Shown here: piece after piece, positions 1 through 5,904 of the stretch
Layout of the letters: every line of letters begins with the position of its first letter
Numbering within the stretch: the stretch's first letter is position 1
Assembly (NCBI GenBank): GCA_035444405.1
Contig: DAOMOP010000227.1
Location: 1-5,904, forward strand
Source: DAOMOP01 sp035444405
GTDB taxonomy: Bacteria; Pseudomonadota; Gammaproteobacteria; Burkholderiales; Rhodocyclaceae
Length of the DNA: 5,904 nucleotides
Reading direction: 5' to 3'
Program-made: the position numbers and the translations under genes
The notes under the pieces: generated by a model
What the model was told of the DNA's origin: nothing
The model's input: the letters and a program-made list of their open reading frames with translations, nothing else
The model's database searches: none

Positions 1-920
1 ATGCGCTCCGAGCGGTCGCCGCTGCCGACCAGGCTCTTGCGCGTGGCCGCTTCGCGCATCTGCTGCTCGCGCAGCTGCATGTCGTGGATGCGGGCGGCGA
101 GCACCGACAGGGCCTGCGCGCGGTTGCGATGCTGGGAGCGGTCGTCCTGGCATTCGACGACGATGCCGGTCGGCAGGTGGGTGATGCGTACCGCCGAATC
201 GGTCTTGTTGATGTGCTGGCCGCCGGCGCCGCTCGCGCGGAACGTGTCGATCTTGAGATCGGCCGGATTGATCGCGACCGCGACGAGTTCGTCGGCCTCG
301 GGCATCACCGCCACCGTGCATGCCGAGGTGTGGATGCGCCCCTGCGTCTCGGTGACCGGGATGCGCTGCACGCGGTGGCCGCCGGACTCGAACTTCAGCT
401 TCGCAAAGGCGCCGGCACCGACGACCCGGGCAATGACCTCCTTGTAGCCGCCGAGCTCGGATTCGCTCGCCGACACGATCTCGACTTTCCAGCGCTGACG
501 CTCGGCGTAGCGCGAATACATGCGCAGCAGGTCGCCGGCGAACAGCGCCGCCTCCTCGCCCCCCGTGCCGGCACGGATCTCGAGGAACAGGTTGCGGTCG
601 TCGTCGGGGTCGCGCGGCAGCATGGCGCGCTGCAGCTCGTCCTCGAGCGCGCCCAGGCGCTGCGCGGACTGGGCGAGCTCGCTTTCGGCCAGCTCGCGCA
701 TGTCGGGATCGGCGAGCAGCTCGCGCGCGCCATCGCGCTCGTGCTCGGTGCGCCGAAAGGCCTCGTACAGCGACACCACCGGTTCGATCTCGGCGCGCTC
801 GCGCCCGAGCGCGCGCAAGGCGTCGGCATCGCGCCCGGCCTCCTCGGACGCCAGCTCACGGTCGAGCTCTGCCAGCCGTGCGCAGAGCTGTTCAAGTTTG
901 TCGCGAATGCTTTGTTTCAT
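1..920 (-). CDS. prfA: Peptide chain release factor 1 (RF1), 3' end cut by window edge
   Basis: Class I release factor that reads UAA and UAG in the ribosomal A site and triggers hydrolysis of peptidyl-tRNA in the cytoplasm. Translation from the ATG at 918-920 gives 306 codons before the left edge; E. coli RF1 has 360, so about 54 C-terminal residues are missing. The N-terminal part is a helical domain starting MKQSIRDKLEQL. The stop-codon-reading tripeptide is Pro188-Val189-Thr190 (351-359), a PxT motif typical of RF1 and not the SPF of RF2. The peptidyl-hydrolysis motif Gly-Gly-Gln is at residues 233-235 (216-224), the same numbering as E. coli, within SGAGGQHINKTDSAVRITHL. The visible part ends in VGSGDRSER, a conserved stretch. 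It lies 57 nt downstream of hemA, the classic hemA-prfA operon. No convincing Shine-Dalgarno precedes the ATG; a TTG two codons upstream is a less likely start. The identification is certain; the exact start is fairly sure. Confidence 0.97.
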   Translation of the reverse strand, partial: MKQSIRDKLEQLCARLAELDRELASEEAGRDADALRALGRERAEIEPVVSLYEAFRRTEHERDGARELLADPDMRELAESELAQSAQRLGALEDELQRAMLPRDPDDDRNLFLEIRAGTGGEEAALFAGDLLRMYSRYAERQRWKVEIVSASESELGGYKEVIARVVGAGAFAKLKFESGGHRVQRIPVTETQGRIHTSACTVAVMPEADELVAVAINPADLKIDTFRASGAGGQHINKTDSAVRITHLPTGIVVECQDDRSQHRNRAQALSVLAARIHDMQLREQQMREAATRKSLVGSGDRSER

Positions 921-977
921 CGGCAAACGGGATCACGGCAGCGGCGCGGACGCCATACCGATCCACAATAATCGACG

Positions 978-2231
978 CTACTCGTGCGCGTCGAGATTGA
1001 AGAGCTTCTTGACCAGCCGGCTGGCGTCGGCCTGATGCTCGCCTTCGGACTGGTTCAGATAGCGCGTGGGGCCGTGCAGCAGCTTTTTGGTGAGCCCCTG
1101 GCTGAGCGCGTCGAGCACTTCGCGCGGGTCCTCGCCACGCGCGAGCAGGCGTGCCGCACGCTCGAGCTCGGCCACGCGCAGGCTCTCGGCATGCTGGCGC
1201 AGGGCGCGGATGGTCGGCACCGCATCGCGCGCCTGGATCCACTGCAGGAAACCGTCGACGCGGCTGTTGATGATCTCCTCGGCCTCGACCACCGCCTGCT
1301 GGCGCGACTCGAGTCCGGCATCGACGACCTGGGCGAGGTCATCGACGGTGTACAGGAACACGTCGTCGAGCTTGGCGATTTCCGGCTCGATGTCGCGCGG
1401 CACGGCCAGATCGACCATCACCATCGGGCGATGGCGGCGGGCGCGCACGGCGCGCTCGACCATGCCGAGTCCGACGATCGGCAGCGGCGCGGCGGTGCAT
1501 GAGACGACGATGTCAAAGCGCGGCAGCACCTCGCCGATGACGTCCAGCCGCATCACCTCGGCGTCGAAGCGGCTCGCCAGCACTTGCGCGCGCGCCTCGG
1601 TGCGATTGGCCACGGCCATCATCTTCGGCCTGGCGCCGGCGAAATGCGCCGCGCACAGCTCGATCATCTCGCCCGCGCCGATGAAGAGGATGCGCTGATC
1701 GGCGATGCGCTCGAAGATGCGCTCCGAAAGATGCACGGCGGCGGCAGCCATCGACACGATGTTGGCACCGATCGCGGTGGTCGAACGCACCTCCTTCGCG
1801 ACCGCGAAGGTGTTCTGGAACAGCTTGTGCAGCAAGGTGCCGAGCGTGCCGGCCTCGTCGGCGCGGCGCGCCGCCTCCTTGACCTGGCCGAGGATCTGCG
1901 GCTCGCCGAGAACCATCGAATCGAGCCCGCTCGCGACGCGGAACACGTGCCGCACCGCATCACGCTGCGGATACGAGTACAGGTACGGCGAGACTTCGCT
2001 GAGCGGCAAATGGTGGAAGTTCGCGAGCCAGTCGGCCGCGTGCTGGGGTTGCTCGCTGGCGAAATAGAGCTCGGTGCGGTTGCACGTCGACAGGATGGCC
2101 GCCTCGCGCACGGTGCGCGCACGCGTCAGGTCGTGCAGCGCGTCGTCGAGCCGCTCAGGCTGAAACGCCAGCCGCTCGCGGATCGCGAGCGGTGCCGTAT
2201 GATGGTTCAGGCCGAGGGCGAAGAGTTGCAT
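978..2231 (-). CDS. hemA: Glutamyl-tRNA reductase
   Basis: NADPH-dependent enzyme that reduces glutamate charged on tRNA-Glu to glutamate-1-semialdehyde, the first committed step of the C5 route to haem and other tetrapyrroles; cytoplasmic dimer. The 417-aa product has the family's usual length. The catalytic domain begins MQLFALGLNHHTAP and carries the nucleophile Cys50 in ILSTCNRTELYF (residues 47-57), then the conserved GLDSMVLGEPQILGQVK (about 102-118). The NADPH-binding Rossmann domain shows FIGAGEM (183-189), VANRTEAR (207-214) and VDLAVPRDIEP (273-283). A helical dimerisation domain runs from about 310 to the end. The ATG at 2229-2231 is chosen because the N-terminus aligns directly with E. 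coli HemA. An extended -10 promoter lies about 30 nt upstream, but I see no clear Shine-Dalgarno. prfA follows on the same strand. In enterobacteria HemA is degraded faster when haem is plentiful; whether that holds here cannot be seen. Stop is TAG. Confidence 0.98.
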   Translation of the reverse strand: MQLFALGLNHHTAPLAIRERLAFQPERLDDALHDLTRARTVREAAILSTCNRTELYFASEQPQHAADWLANFHHLPLSEVSPYLYSYPQRDAVRHVFRVASGLDSMVLGEPQILGQVKEAARRADEAGTLGTLLHKLFQNTFAVAKEVRSTTAIGANIVSMAAAAVHLSERIFERIADQRILFIGAGEMIELCAAHFAGARPKMMAVANRTEARAQVLASRFDAEVMRLDVIGEVLPRFDIVVSCTAAPLPIVGLGMVERAVRARRHRPMVMVDLAVPRDIEPEIAKLDDVFLYTVDDLAQVVDAGLESRQQAVVEAEEIINSRVDGFLQWIQARDAVPTIRALRQHAESLRVAELERAARLLARGEDPREVLDALSQGLTKKLLHGPTRYLNQSEGEHQADASRLVKKLFNLDAHE

Positions 2232-2260
2232 CGACGAAAGACTGTAAGCGCAATGCGGAA

Positions 2261-2269
2261 ATTATAGCA
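2261..2269 (-). promoter_or_regulatory. Extended -10 sigma-70 promoter of hemA
   Basis: The minus strand reads TGCTATAAT here: a perfect TATAAT preceded by TG one base upstream, the extended -10 arrangement that can work without a good -35. No convincing TTGACA lies at 16-18 bp; the best nearby matches are weak. Transcription would start near 2254, leaving a leader of about 23 nt before the hemA ATG. It lies beyond the terminator of tRNA-Phe, so hemA-prfA is probably transcribed independently of the tRNA. Confidence 0.62.
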
Positions 2270-2332
2270 CCCGAAAAAACGCGCAAAGATTGAGCAAAAT
2301 CAGGCGCTTTGGGCTGGCCGCGCGGCGTGGAC

Positions 2333-2368
2333 GGCAAAACGGGCCGGCAATTGCCGACCCGTTTTGCC
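2333..2368 (-). terminator. Terminator hairpin after tRNA-Phe
   Basis: An inverted repeat with an 11-bp perfect outer stem (GGCAAAACGGG with CCCGTTTTGCC), one C/A mismatch, then an inner palindrome CGGCAATTGCCG. The A4 and T4 tracts lie in the lower stem on either side of the GC core, so the element reads as a terminator in both directions with a short U-tract. It starts 6 nt after the tRNA CCA end, the expected place for the tRNA terminator, and also shields hemA from upstream read-through. Confidence 0.75.
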
Positions 2369-2374
2369 AGATGC

Positions 2375-2450
<76 letters not shown>

Positions 2451-2461
2451 GAAGAAGCGGC

Positions 2462-2489
2462 ATTATAGCGAATCGAATGCGGCAGTCAA
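2462..2489 (-). promoter_or_regulatory. Strong sigma-70 promoter of tRNA-Phe
   Basis: The minus strand carries TTGACT (2484-2489, 5 of 6 matches to the -35 consensus), a 16-bp spacer and a perfect TATAAT (2462-2467). The bases just after the -10 box are GCCGC, a GC-rich discriminator of the kind found at stringently controlled stable-RNA promoters. The start site should fall near 2455, only about 4-6 nt before the mature tRNA 5' end at 2450. Confidence 0.82.
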
Positions 2490-2568
2490 ATCCTGCTGCA
2501 CGGCGCACGCAAAGAAAACCGTGTCCCGCCGCCCGTCGCGGGCGCAGCATGCGTCGCGGCGAGATCGG

Positions 2569-4062
2569 TCAGTCGAGCGGGGCCGATTCGCTCGGCCGGT
2601 GGGACGGCACCGGCAGCGTCGCCGCATGGCCGCGCGGAAACACCACCTGGGCGATCGTCCCCTTTCCGGCCGGATTCGGATTCAGGCTCACCGTCGCACT
2701 GTGCAGCTCGGCGATCTCGCCGACGATGGGCAGGCCGAGGCCCGAGCCGTCCTCGCCGCTGCCGAGCACGCGATAAAAGCGCTCGAACACCAACTCGCGG
2801 TCGCTCTCCGGAATGCCGACGCCGCTGTCCTCGACCTCGAAGATGATCGCGCCGGCCGCACGCGTGCGCGCCGTCACGCTGCCGCCGCGCGGCGTGTACT
2901 TGATCGCGTTGTCGATCAGGTTCTTGACCATCTCGCGCAGCAGCACCGGGTTGCCATCGACGCGCAGCATGTGGCCGCTGTACTCGACGCCGAAGTCGAT
3001 GCCTTTCGCCAGCGCCTGCGGGAACAGCTCCTGCGCGACTTCGCGGACGATGGTCTCGAGATCGACCTGCTCGACCGCATACACCTTCTCGAAGCTCGCC
3101 TCGGCCCGCGCGAGCGACAGCAGCTGATTGATCAGGTGGCTGGCGCGGTCGGTGCTCTCGGCGATGTGCCGCAGCGACAGGCGAAGCTGCTCGGGGTCGC
3201 TTTCCTGCAGCGCGAGCTCGGTCTGCATCTTCAGCCCGGTGAGCGGCGTGCGCATCTGATGGGCGGCATCGGCGATGAAGCGCTGCTGCGCCTGCAGGTT
3301 CAGCTCGAGACGCGCCATCATGTCGTTGAACGACACGATCAGCGGCCGCACCTCCTCGGGCACGCTCGCCGGCGCGATCGGCGACAGGTCGGTCGGGCGG
3401 CGTCGCCGGATGTGGCTTTGCAGGCGGTTGAGCGGCGCGATGCCGCGTGTCAGGCCGACCCACACCAGCACCACCGCGAGCGGGATGATCGCGAACTGCG
3501 GCAGCAGCACGCCAGTGACGACGCGCGACGCGAGGTTGCTGCGCTTGTTGCGCGTCTCGGCGACCTGCACGAGCACCAGCGGTCCGGTCTCACCGTCATC
3601 GGTGCGCAGAAACTGGTAGGCGACCCGCACCTCCTCGCCATGCACGAAGTCGTCGCGGTAGTGGATCTCCTCGGGAATCAGGTAGGCGGGCGGGCGCACC
3701 GGGGCGATCTCCTGGTCACCGGTGACGAGTTCCCCGCTCTCCTTGGCCACCTGGTAGTAGACCACGTCGTCCTGGTCGGAGCGGAACAGCGCGCGCGGCG
3801 GCGCCGGAAAATCGACCGACACACGGCCGTCCTGCACGGCGACCAGCCGCGCGAGCGCCCGTACGCTGTCGGCCAGCGCGAGATCGTACGGCTGGTTGGC
3901 GATGTTGTCGGCAACGTTGTGGGTGACGATGATCGAGATCGGCCACAGGAACAGCAGCGGCGCGAGCATCCAGTCGAGGATCTCGCCGAACAGCGAATTC
4001 GGCTGACTGGGCGCCCCCTTGGATGCAGCGCCCTTGTCAGGCCTTCGGCGCCTGCGCAACAT
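2569..4062 (-). CDS. Sensor histidine kinase, TctE/QseC-like with 2CSK_N input domain
   Basis: Inner-membrane kinase that autophosphorylates on histidine and passes phosphate to the partner regulator encoded just upstream. With the ATG at 4060-4062 it is 497 aa. Order: Arg-rich cytoplasmic N-terminus MLRRRRRPDKG; TM1 about 33-49; a periplasmic region whose start (THNVADNIANQPYD) resembles the 2CSK_N domain of TctE-type kinases; TM2 about 181-204; HAMP about 205-253; HisKA with phospho-acceptor His268 in DAAHQMRTPLTGL; then an ATPase domain with N box NLIDNAIKYTP (Asn385 key), G1 DSGVGIP (412-418), F box FERFYR (426-431) and G2 GSGLGLP (439-445). All catalytic boxes are intact. His268 is followed by Gln rather than Glu. 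An in-frame TTG at 4084-4086 would add 8 residues, but only the ATG has a well-placed ribosome site. It overlaps the regulator gene by 26 nt, suggesting translational coupling. The ligand is unknown; tricarboxylates, as for TctE, are only a family-level possibility. Confidence 0.93.
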   Translation of the reverse strand: MLRRRRRPDKGAASKGAPSQPNSLFGEILDWMLAPLLFLWPISIIVTHNVADNIANQPYDLALADSVRALARLVAVQDGRVSVDFPAPPRALFRSDQDDVVYYQVAKESGELVTGDQEIAPVRPPAYLIPEEIHYRDDFVHGEEVRVAYQFLRTDDGETGPLVLVQVAETRNKRSNLASRVVTGVLLPQFAIIPLAVVLVWVGLTRGIAPLNRLQSHIRRRRPTDLSPIAPASVPEEVRPLIVSFNDMMARLELNLQAQQRFIADAAHQMRTPLTGLKMQTELALQESDPEQLRLSLRHIAESTDRASHLINQLLSLARAEASFEKVYAVEQVDLETIVREVAQELFPQALAKGIDFGVEYSGHMLRVDGNPVLLREMVKNLIDNAIKYTPRGGSVTARTRAAGAIIFEVEDSGVGIPESDRELVFERFYRVLGSGEDGSGLGLPIVGEIAELHSATVSLNPNPAGKGTIAQVVFPRGHAATLPVPSHRPSESAPLD

Positions 4063-4723
4063 CCGGGCTTTCCAGGCAGTAGCCAAGACCGCGCACGGTC
4101 ACGATGCGCACACCACTGTCCTCGAGTTTCTTGCGCAGGCGATGCACATAGACCTCGATCGCGTTGCTCGAAACCTCCTCGCCCCACCCACACAGGTGAT
4201 CGACGAGCTGGTCCTTGCTGACCAGGCGGCCGACTCGCAGAATGAACACCTCGAGCAACCCGATCTCGCGCGCCGACAGCTCGACCATCTCGCCGTTGAT
4301 CTTGACGATGCGATCGGCCTGATCGTAGCTGAGGCGACCGACCTCGATGCAGCGCGGCTGGCCGGTGCCACGCCGGGTCAGCGCCCGCACTCGCGCCTCG
4401 AGTTCGGGCAGCGCGAACGGCTTCGTGAGGTAATCGTCGGCACCGGCGTCGAGGCCGCGCACACGGTCGTCGACGCCGTCCTGGGCGGTCAGGATCAGCA
4501 CCGGCATCGTCGACTTGCGTGCGCGCAGGCGCTTGAGCACGTCGATGCCCGGCAGCTTCGGCAAGCCGAGGTCCAGGATCAGCAGATCGTACGGCTGCGA
4601 GGCCAGCGCGGCGTCGGCATCGGCGCCCGAGGCGACATGATCGACGGCGTAGCCGCCGCGACGCAGCGCGCGCCCGAGACCGTCGGCGATGACGGGATCG
4701 TCTTCGGCGAGAAGAATGCGCAT
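4037..4723 (-). CDS. Response regulator, OmpR/PhoB family, TctD/QseB/PmrA-like
   Basis: Cytoplasmic DNA-binding regulator activated by phosphorylation from the partner kinase encoded directly downstream. The 228-aa product has the usual OmpR-family length. The receiver domain (about 1-115) shows the acidic pocket Glu7-Asp8-Asp9, phospho-acceptor Asp51 in LLILDLGLP, switch Thr79 in VLILTA and Lys101 in TKPF. A winged-helix domain (about 126-217) includes LSAREIGLLEVF, recognition helix region SSNAIEVYVHRLRKKL and the wing VRGLGYCLE. The start at ATG 4721-4723 gives the standard MRILLAEDDP opening; the frame is open far upstream, but only because the DNA is GC-rich, and no better start lies nearby. 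The Shine-Dalgarno is weak. A direct repeat typical of this regulator family's binding sites lies 17 nt upstream, suggesting autoregulation. The subfamily placement is an inference from the recognition helix region and the kinase type. Confidence 0.96.
   Translation of the reverse strand: MRILLAEDDPVIADGLGRALRRGGYAVDHVASGADADAALASQPYDLLILDLGLPKLPGIDVLKRLRARKSTMPVLILTAQDGVDDRVRGLDAGADDYLTKPFALPELEARVRALTRRGTGQPRCIEVGRLSYDQADRIVKINGEMVELSAREIGLLEVFILRVGRLVSKDQLVDHLCGWGEEVSSNAIEVYVHRLRKKLEDSGVRIVTVRGLGYCLESPDVAQAPKA
4068..4073 (-). promoter_or_regulatory. Ribosome binding site that decides the kinase start
   Basis: The minus strand reads GGAAAG, 5 nt before the ATG at 4060-4062. Nothing similar precedes the alternative TTG at 4084-4086, so it favours the ATG start and a 497-aa kinase. 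The site lies inside the end of the response regulator gene. Confidence 0.55.
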
Positions 4724-4740
4724 TCGAGTCGACGTCCGGA

Positions 4741-4757
4741 TGTAAGTTGTGTGTAAG
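4741..4757 (-). promoter_or_regulatory. Direct repeat CTTACA-N5-CTTACA, probable regulator binding site
   Basis: On the minus strand two identical hexamers CTTACA are separated by 5 nt, giving an 11-bp period, about one helical turn. OmpR/PhoB-family dimers bind tandem half-sites with this spacing, and the PmrA/QseB/BqsR group uses related CTTAA-type repeats. The repeat ends 17 nt before the response regulator ATG, so autoregulation is the simplest reading. Its closeness to the ATG means it would lie within the transcribed leader if the promoter at 4910-4918 is used, which suggests a repressing role or a second promoter I cannot identify. Confidence 0.55.
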
Positions 4758-4807
4758 CGGCTCGCACTACATTTGGACCCGCTGTTCTCCTTTTGCTCGG
4801 TCGCTCG

Positions 4808-4860
4808 GGAACGCCGGCTGCGCAGGCGACGATCATCGTCCGCGACGCAGCCCGGGTTCC
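4808..4860. repeat. Long imperfect inverted repeat (structured element)
   Basis: Nested complementary arms: GGAAC (4808-4812) with GTTCC (4856-4860), GGCTGCG (4816-4822) with CGCAGCC (4846-4852), and an inner GACGA (4828-4832) with TCGTC (4836-4840) around TCA. A transcript from either strand would form one long interrupted hairpin. It shares its last two bases with the next hairpin (4859-4892), so the two compete slightly or stack. It could be part of a small RNA, a structured mRNA leader of the two-component operon, or a dispersed palindromic element. Confidence 0.5.
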
Positions 4861-4902
4861 GGGGAGCATTCGCTCCGCGCGGATGCTCCCGGCCGCTTTT
4901 TT
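4859..4902 (+). terminator. Plus-strand intrinsic terminator signature
   Basis: GGGAGCAT (4862-4869) pairs with ATGCTCCC (4883-4890), extended by CC/GG past a single bulged G at 4861. The loop of 13 nt contains the self-complementary CCGCGCGG. CCGC and then six T (4897-4902) follow on the plus strand. This has the shape of a Rho-independent terminator reading rightwards, yet there is no plus-strand gene before it. It could end a small RNA, block antisense transcription towards groEL, or be an incidental part of a palindromic element. Confidence 0.5.
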
Positions 4903-4909
4903 CGTCTCG

Positions 4910-4918
4910 ATTATCCCA
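4910..4918 (-). promoter_or_regulatory. Possible extended -10 promoter of the two-component operon
   Basis: The minus strand reads TGGGATAAT: GATAAT matches 5 of 6 -10 positions and carries the TG of an extended -10. No recognisable -35 is present. Transcription would start near 4903 and give a leader of about 180 nt that contains both hairpins before the response regulator ATG. A single motif in GC-rich DNA is modest evidence. Confidence 0.4.
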
Positions 4919-4997
4919 CGCTTTGGCGCGATGGCGTGTGCCCGCTGCCTGCAGCGCAGTGGCGATGCGTCGCGCGCGTTCGCACCGCGGTAAACGC

Positions 4998-5025
4998 GGA
5001 CGGCCCCGCTTTCGCGGGGCCGTCC
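4998..5025 (-). terminator. groEL terminator hairpin
   Basis: A perfect 12-bp stem (GGACGGCCCCGC with GCGGGGCCGTCC) closes a four-base loop. On the minus strand the loop is GAAA, a GNRA tetraloop, followed by GCGTTTACC with only three T. It begins 53 nt after the groEL stop codon. The stem is very stable but the U-tract is weak, so termination may be incomplete and some read-through into the two-component genes is possible. Confidence 0.75.
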
Positions 5026-5078
5026 ATGCGGATCGCGTCGCGACCCGCAGCCGTGTCACGCAGACGACGGCCGGGACC

Positions 5079-5904
<826 letters not shown>

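Larger units (their letters stand above)
4724..5078. other. Intergenic region between groEL and the two-component operon
   Basis: A 355-nt stretch with no convincing protein gene on either strand. From right to left it holds the groEL terminator (4998-5025), a GC-rich stretch in which I see nothing clear (about 4920-4997), a possible minus-strand promoter (4910-4918), two adjacent hairpins (4808-4892) with a plus-strand T6 tract, and a regulator-type direct repeat (4741-4757). The reading frames that cross it lack family resemblance and look like by-products of high GC. Confidence 0.8.

Noticed and set aside
84..971. A 295-codon plus-strand open frame opposite prfA
   Set aside because: It is the antisense shadow of a clearly identified RF1 gene in GC-rich DNA, with low-complexity Arg/Ala/Gly composition and no family resemblance.
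2281..2315. Weak inverted repeat CAAAG...CTTTG upstream of hemA
   Set aside because: Only about five pairs with a long loop, as expected by chance.
2155..2337. A 60-codon minus-strand frame upstream of and overlapping hemA
   Set aside because: It overlaps the hemA start in another frame, crosses the hemA promoter and reaches the tRNA terminator, and has no ribosome site.
2511..2544. Possible terminator after the kinase: hairpin CGCCCG/CGGGCG (2530-2544) and a TTTTCTTT tract (2511-2518) on the minus strand
   Set aside because: The T-tract is about 11 nt from a short 6-bp stem, too far for a convincing intrinsic terminator.
2521..4221. A 566-codon plus-strand open frame opposite the kinase
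   Set aside because: The minus strand encodes a complete histidine kinase with every catalytic box. The plus-strand frame is rich in Arg, Gln, His and Asp and runs on into the regulator, as expected of a shadow.
4724..5059. In-frame N-terminal extension of the response regulator by 112 codons
   Set aside because: The protein begins MRILLAEDDP at the normal family position. The extension crosses the groEL terminator and hairpins and has no recognisable domain.

Overview
The window looks like ordinary chromosomal DNA from a GC-rich betaproteobacterium. The evidence is the hemA-prfA gene order, a release factor 1 and a GroEL that track the proteobacterial sequences almost residue for residue, and a TctDE/QseBC-type two-component pair. 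Rhodocyclales or a related order is possible, but that finer placement is a guess from gene content and not something the sequence proves. Every gene, including the tRNA, lies on the minus strand, so transcription runs from right to left.

Layout in transcription order, right to left. At the right edge is the C-terminal half of groEL (5079-5904, start outside the window), followed by a 12-bp GNRA-loop terminator hairpin (4998-5025). Next comes a 355-nt intergenic region (4724-5078). It holds a possible extended -10 promoter, a densely structured block of two adjacent hairpins, a plus-strand T6 terminator signature and a direct repeat typical of OmpR/PhoB-family binding sites. An OmpR-family response regulator (4037-4723) follows, overlapping by 26 bp the sensor histidine kinase gene (2569-4062). 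After a short gap comes tRNA-Phe(GAA) (2375-2450), with a near-consensus sigma-70 promoter and its own terminator (2333-2368). Next is hemA (978-2231) behind an extended -10 TATAAT box. Last is prfA (1-920), 57 nt downstream and cut by the left edge about 54 codons before its expected end.

How the genes relate. HemA converts glutamyl-tRNA to glutamate-1-semialdehyde, the first committed step of C5-pathway tetrapyrrole synthesis. PrfA terminates translation at UAA/UAG. Their pairing is an old conserved operon, usually continued by prmC, which methylates the release factor and would lie off the left edge. The two-component pair is a self-contained signalling operon whose ligand cannot be read from the sequence. 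GroEL is the chaperonin ring subunit.

I found no new protein system here. The parts worth a second look are non-coding: the structured block and direct repeat between groEL and the response regulator, and the very short leader predicted for the tRNA-Phe transcript.
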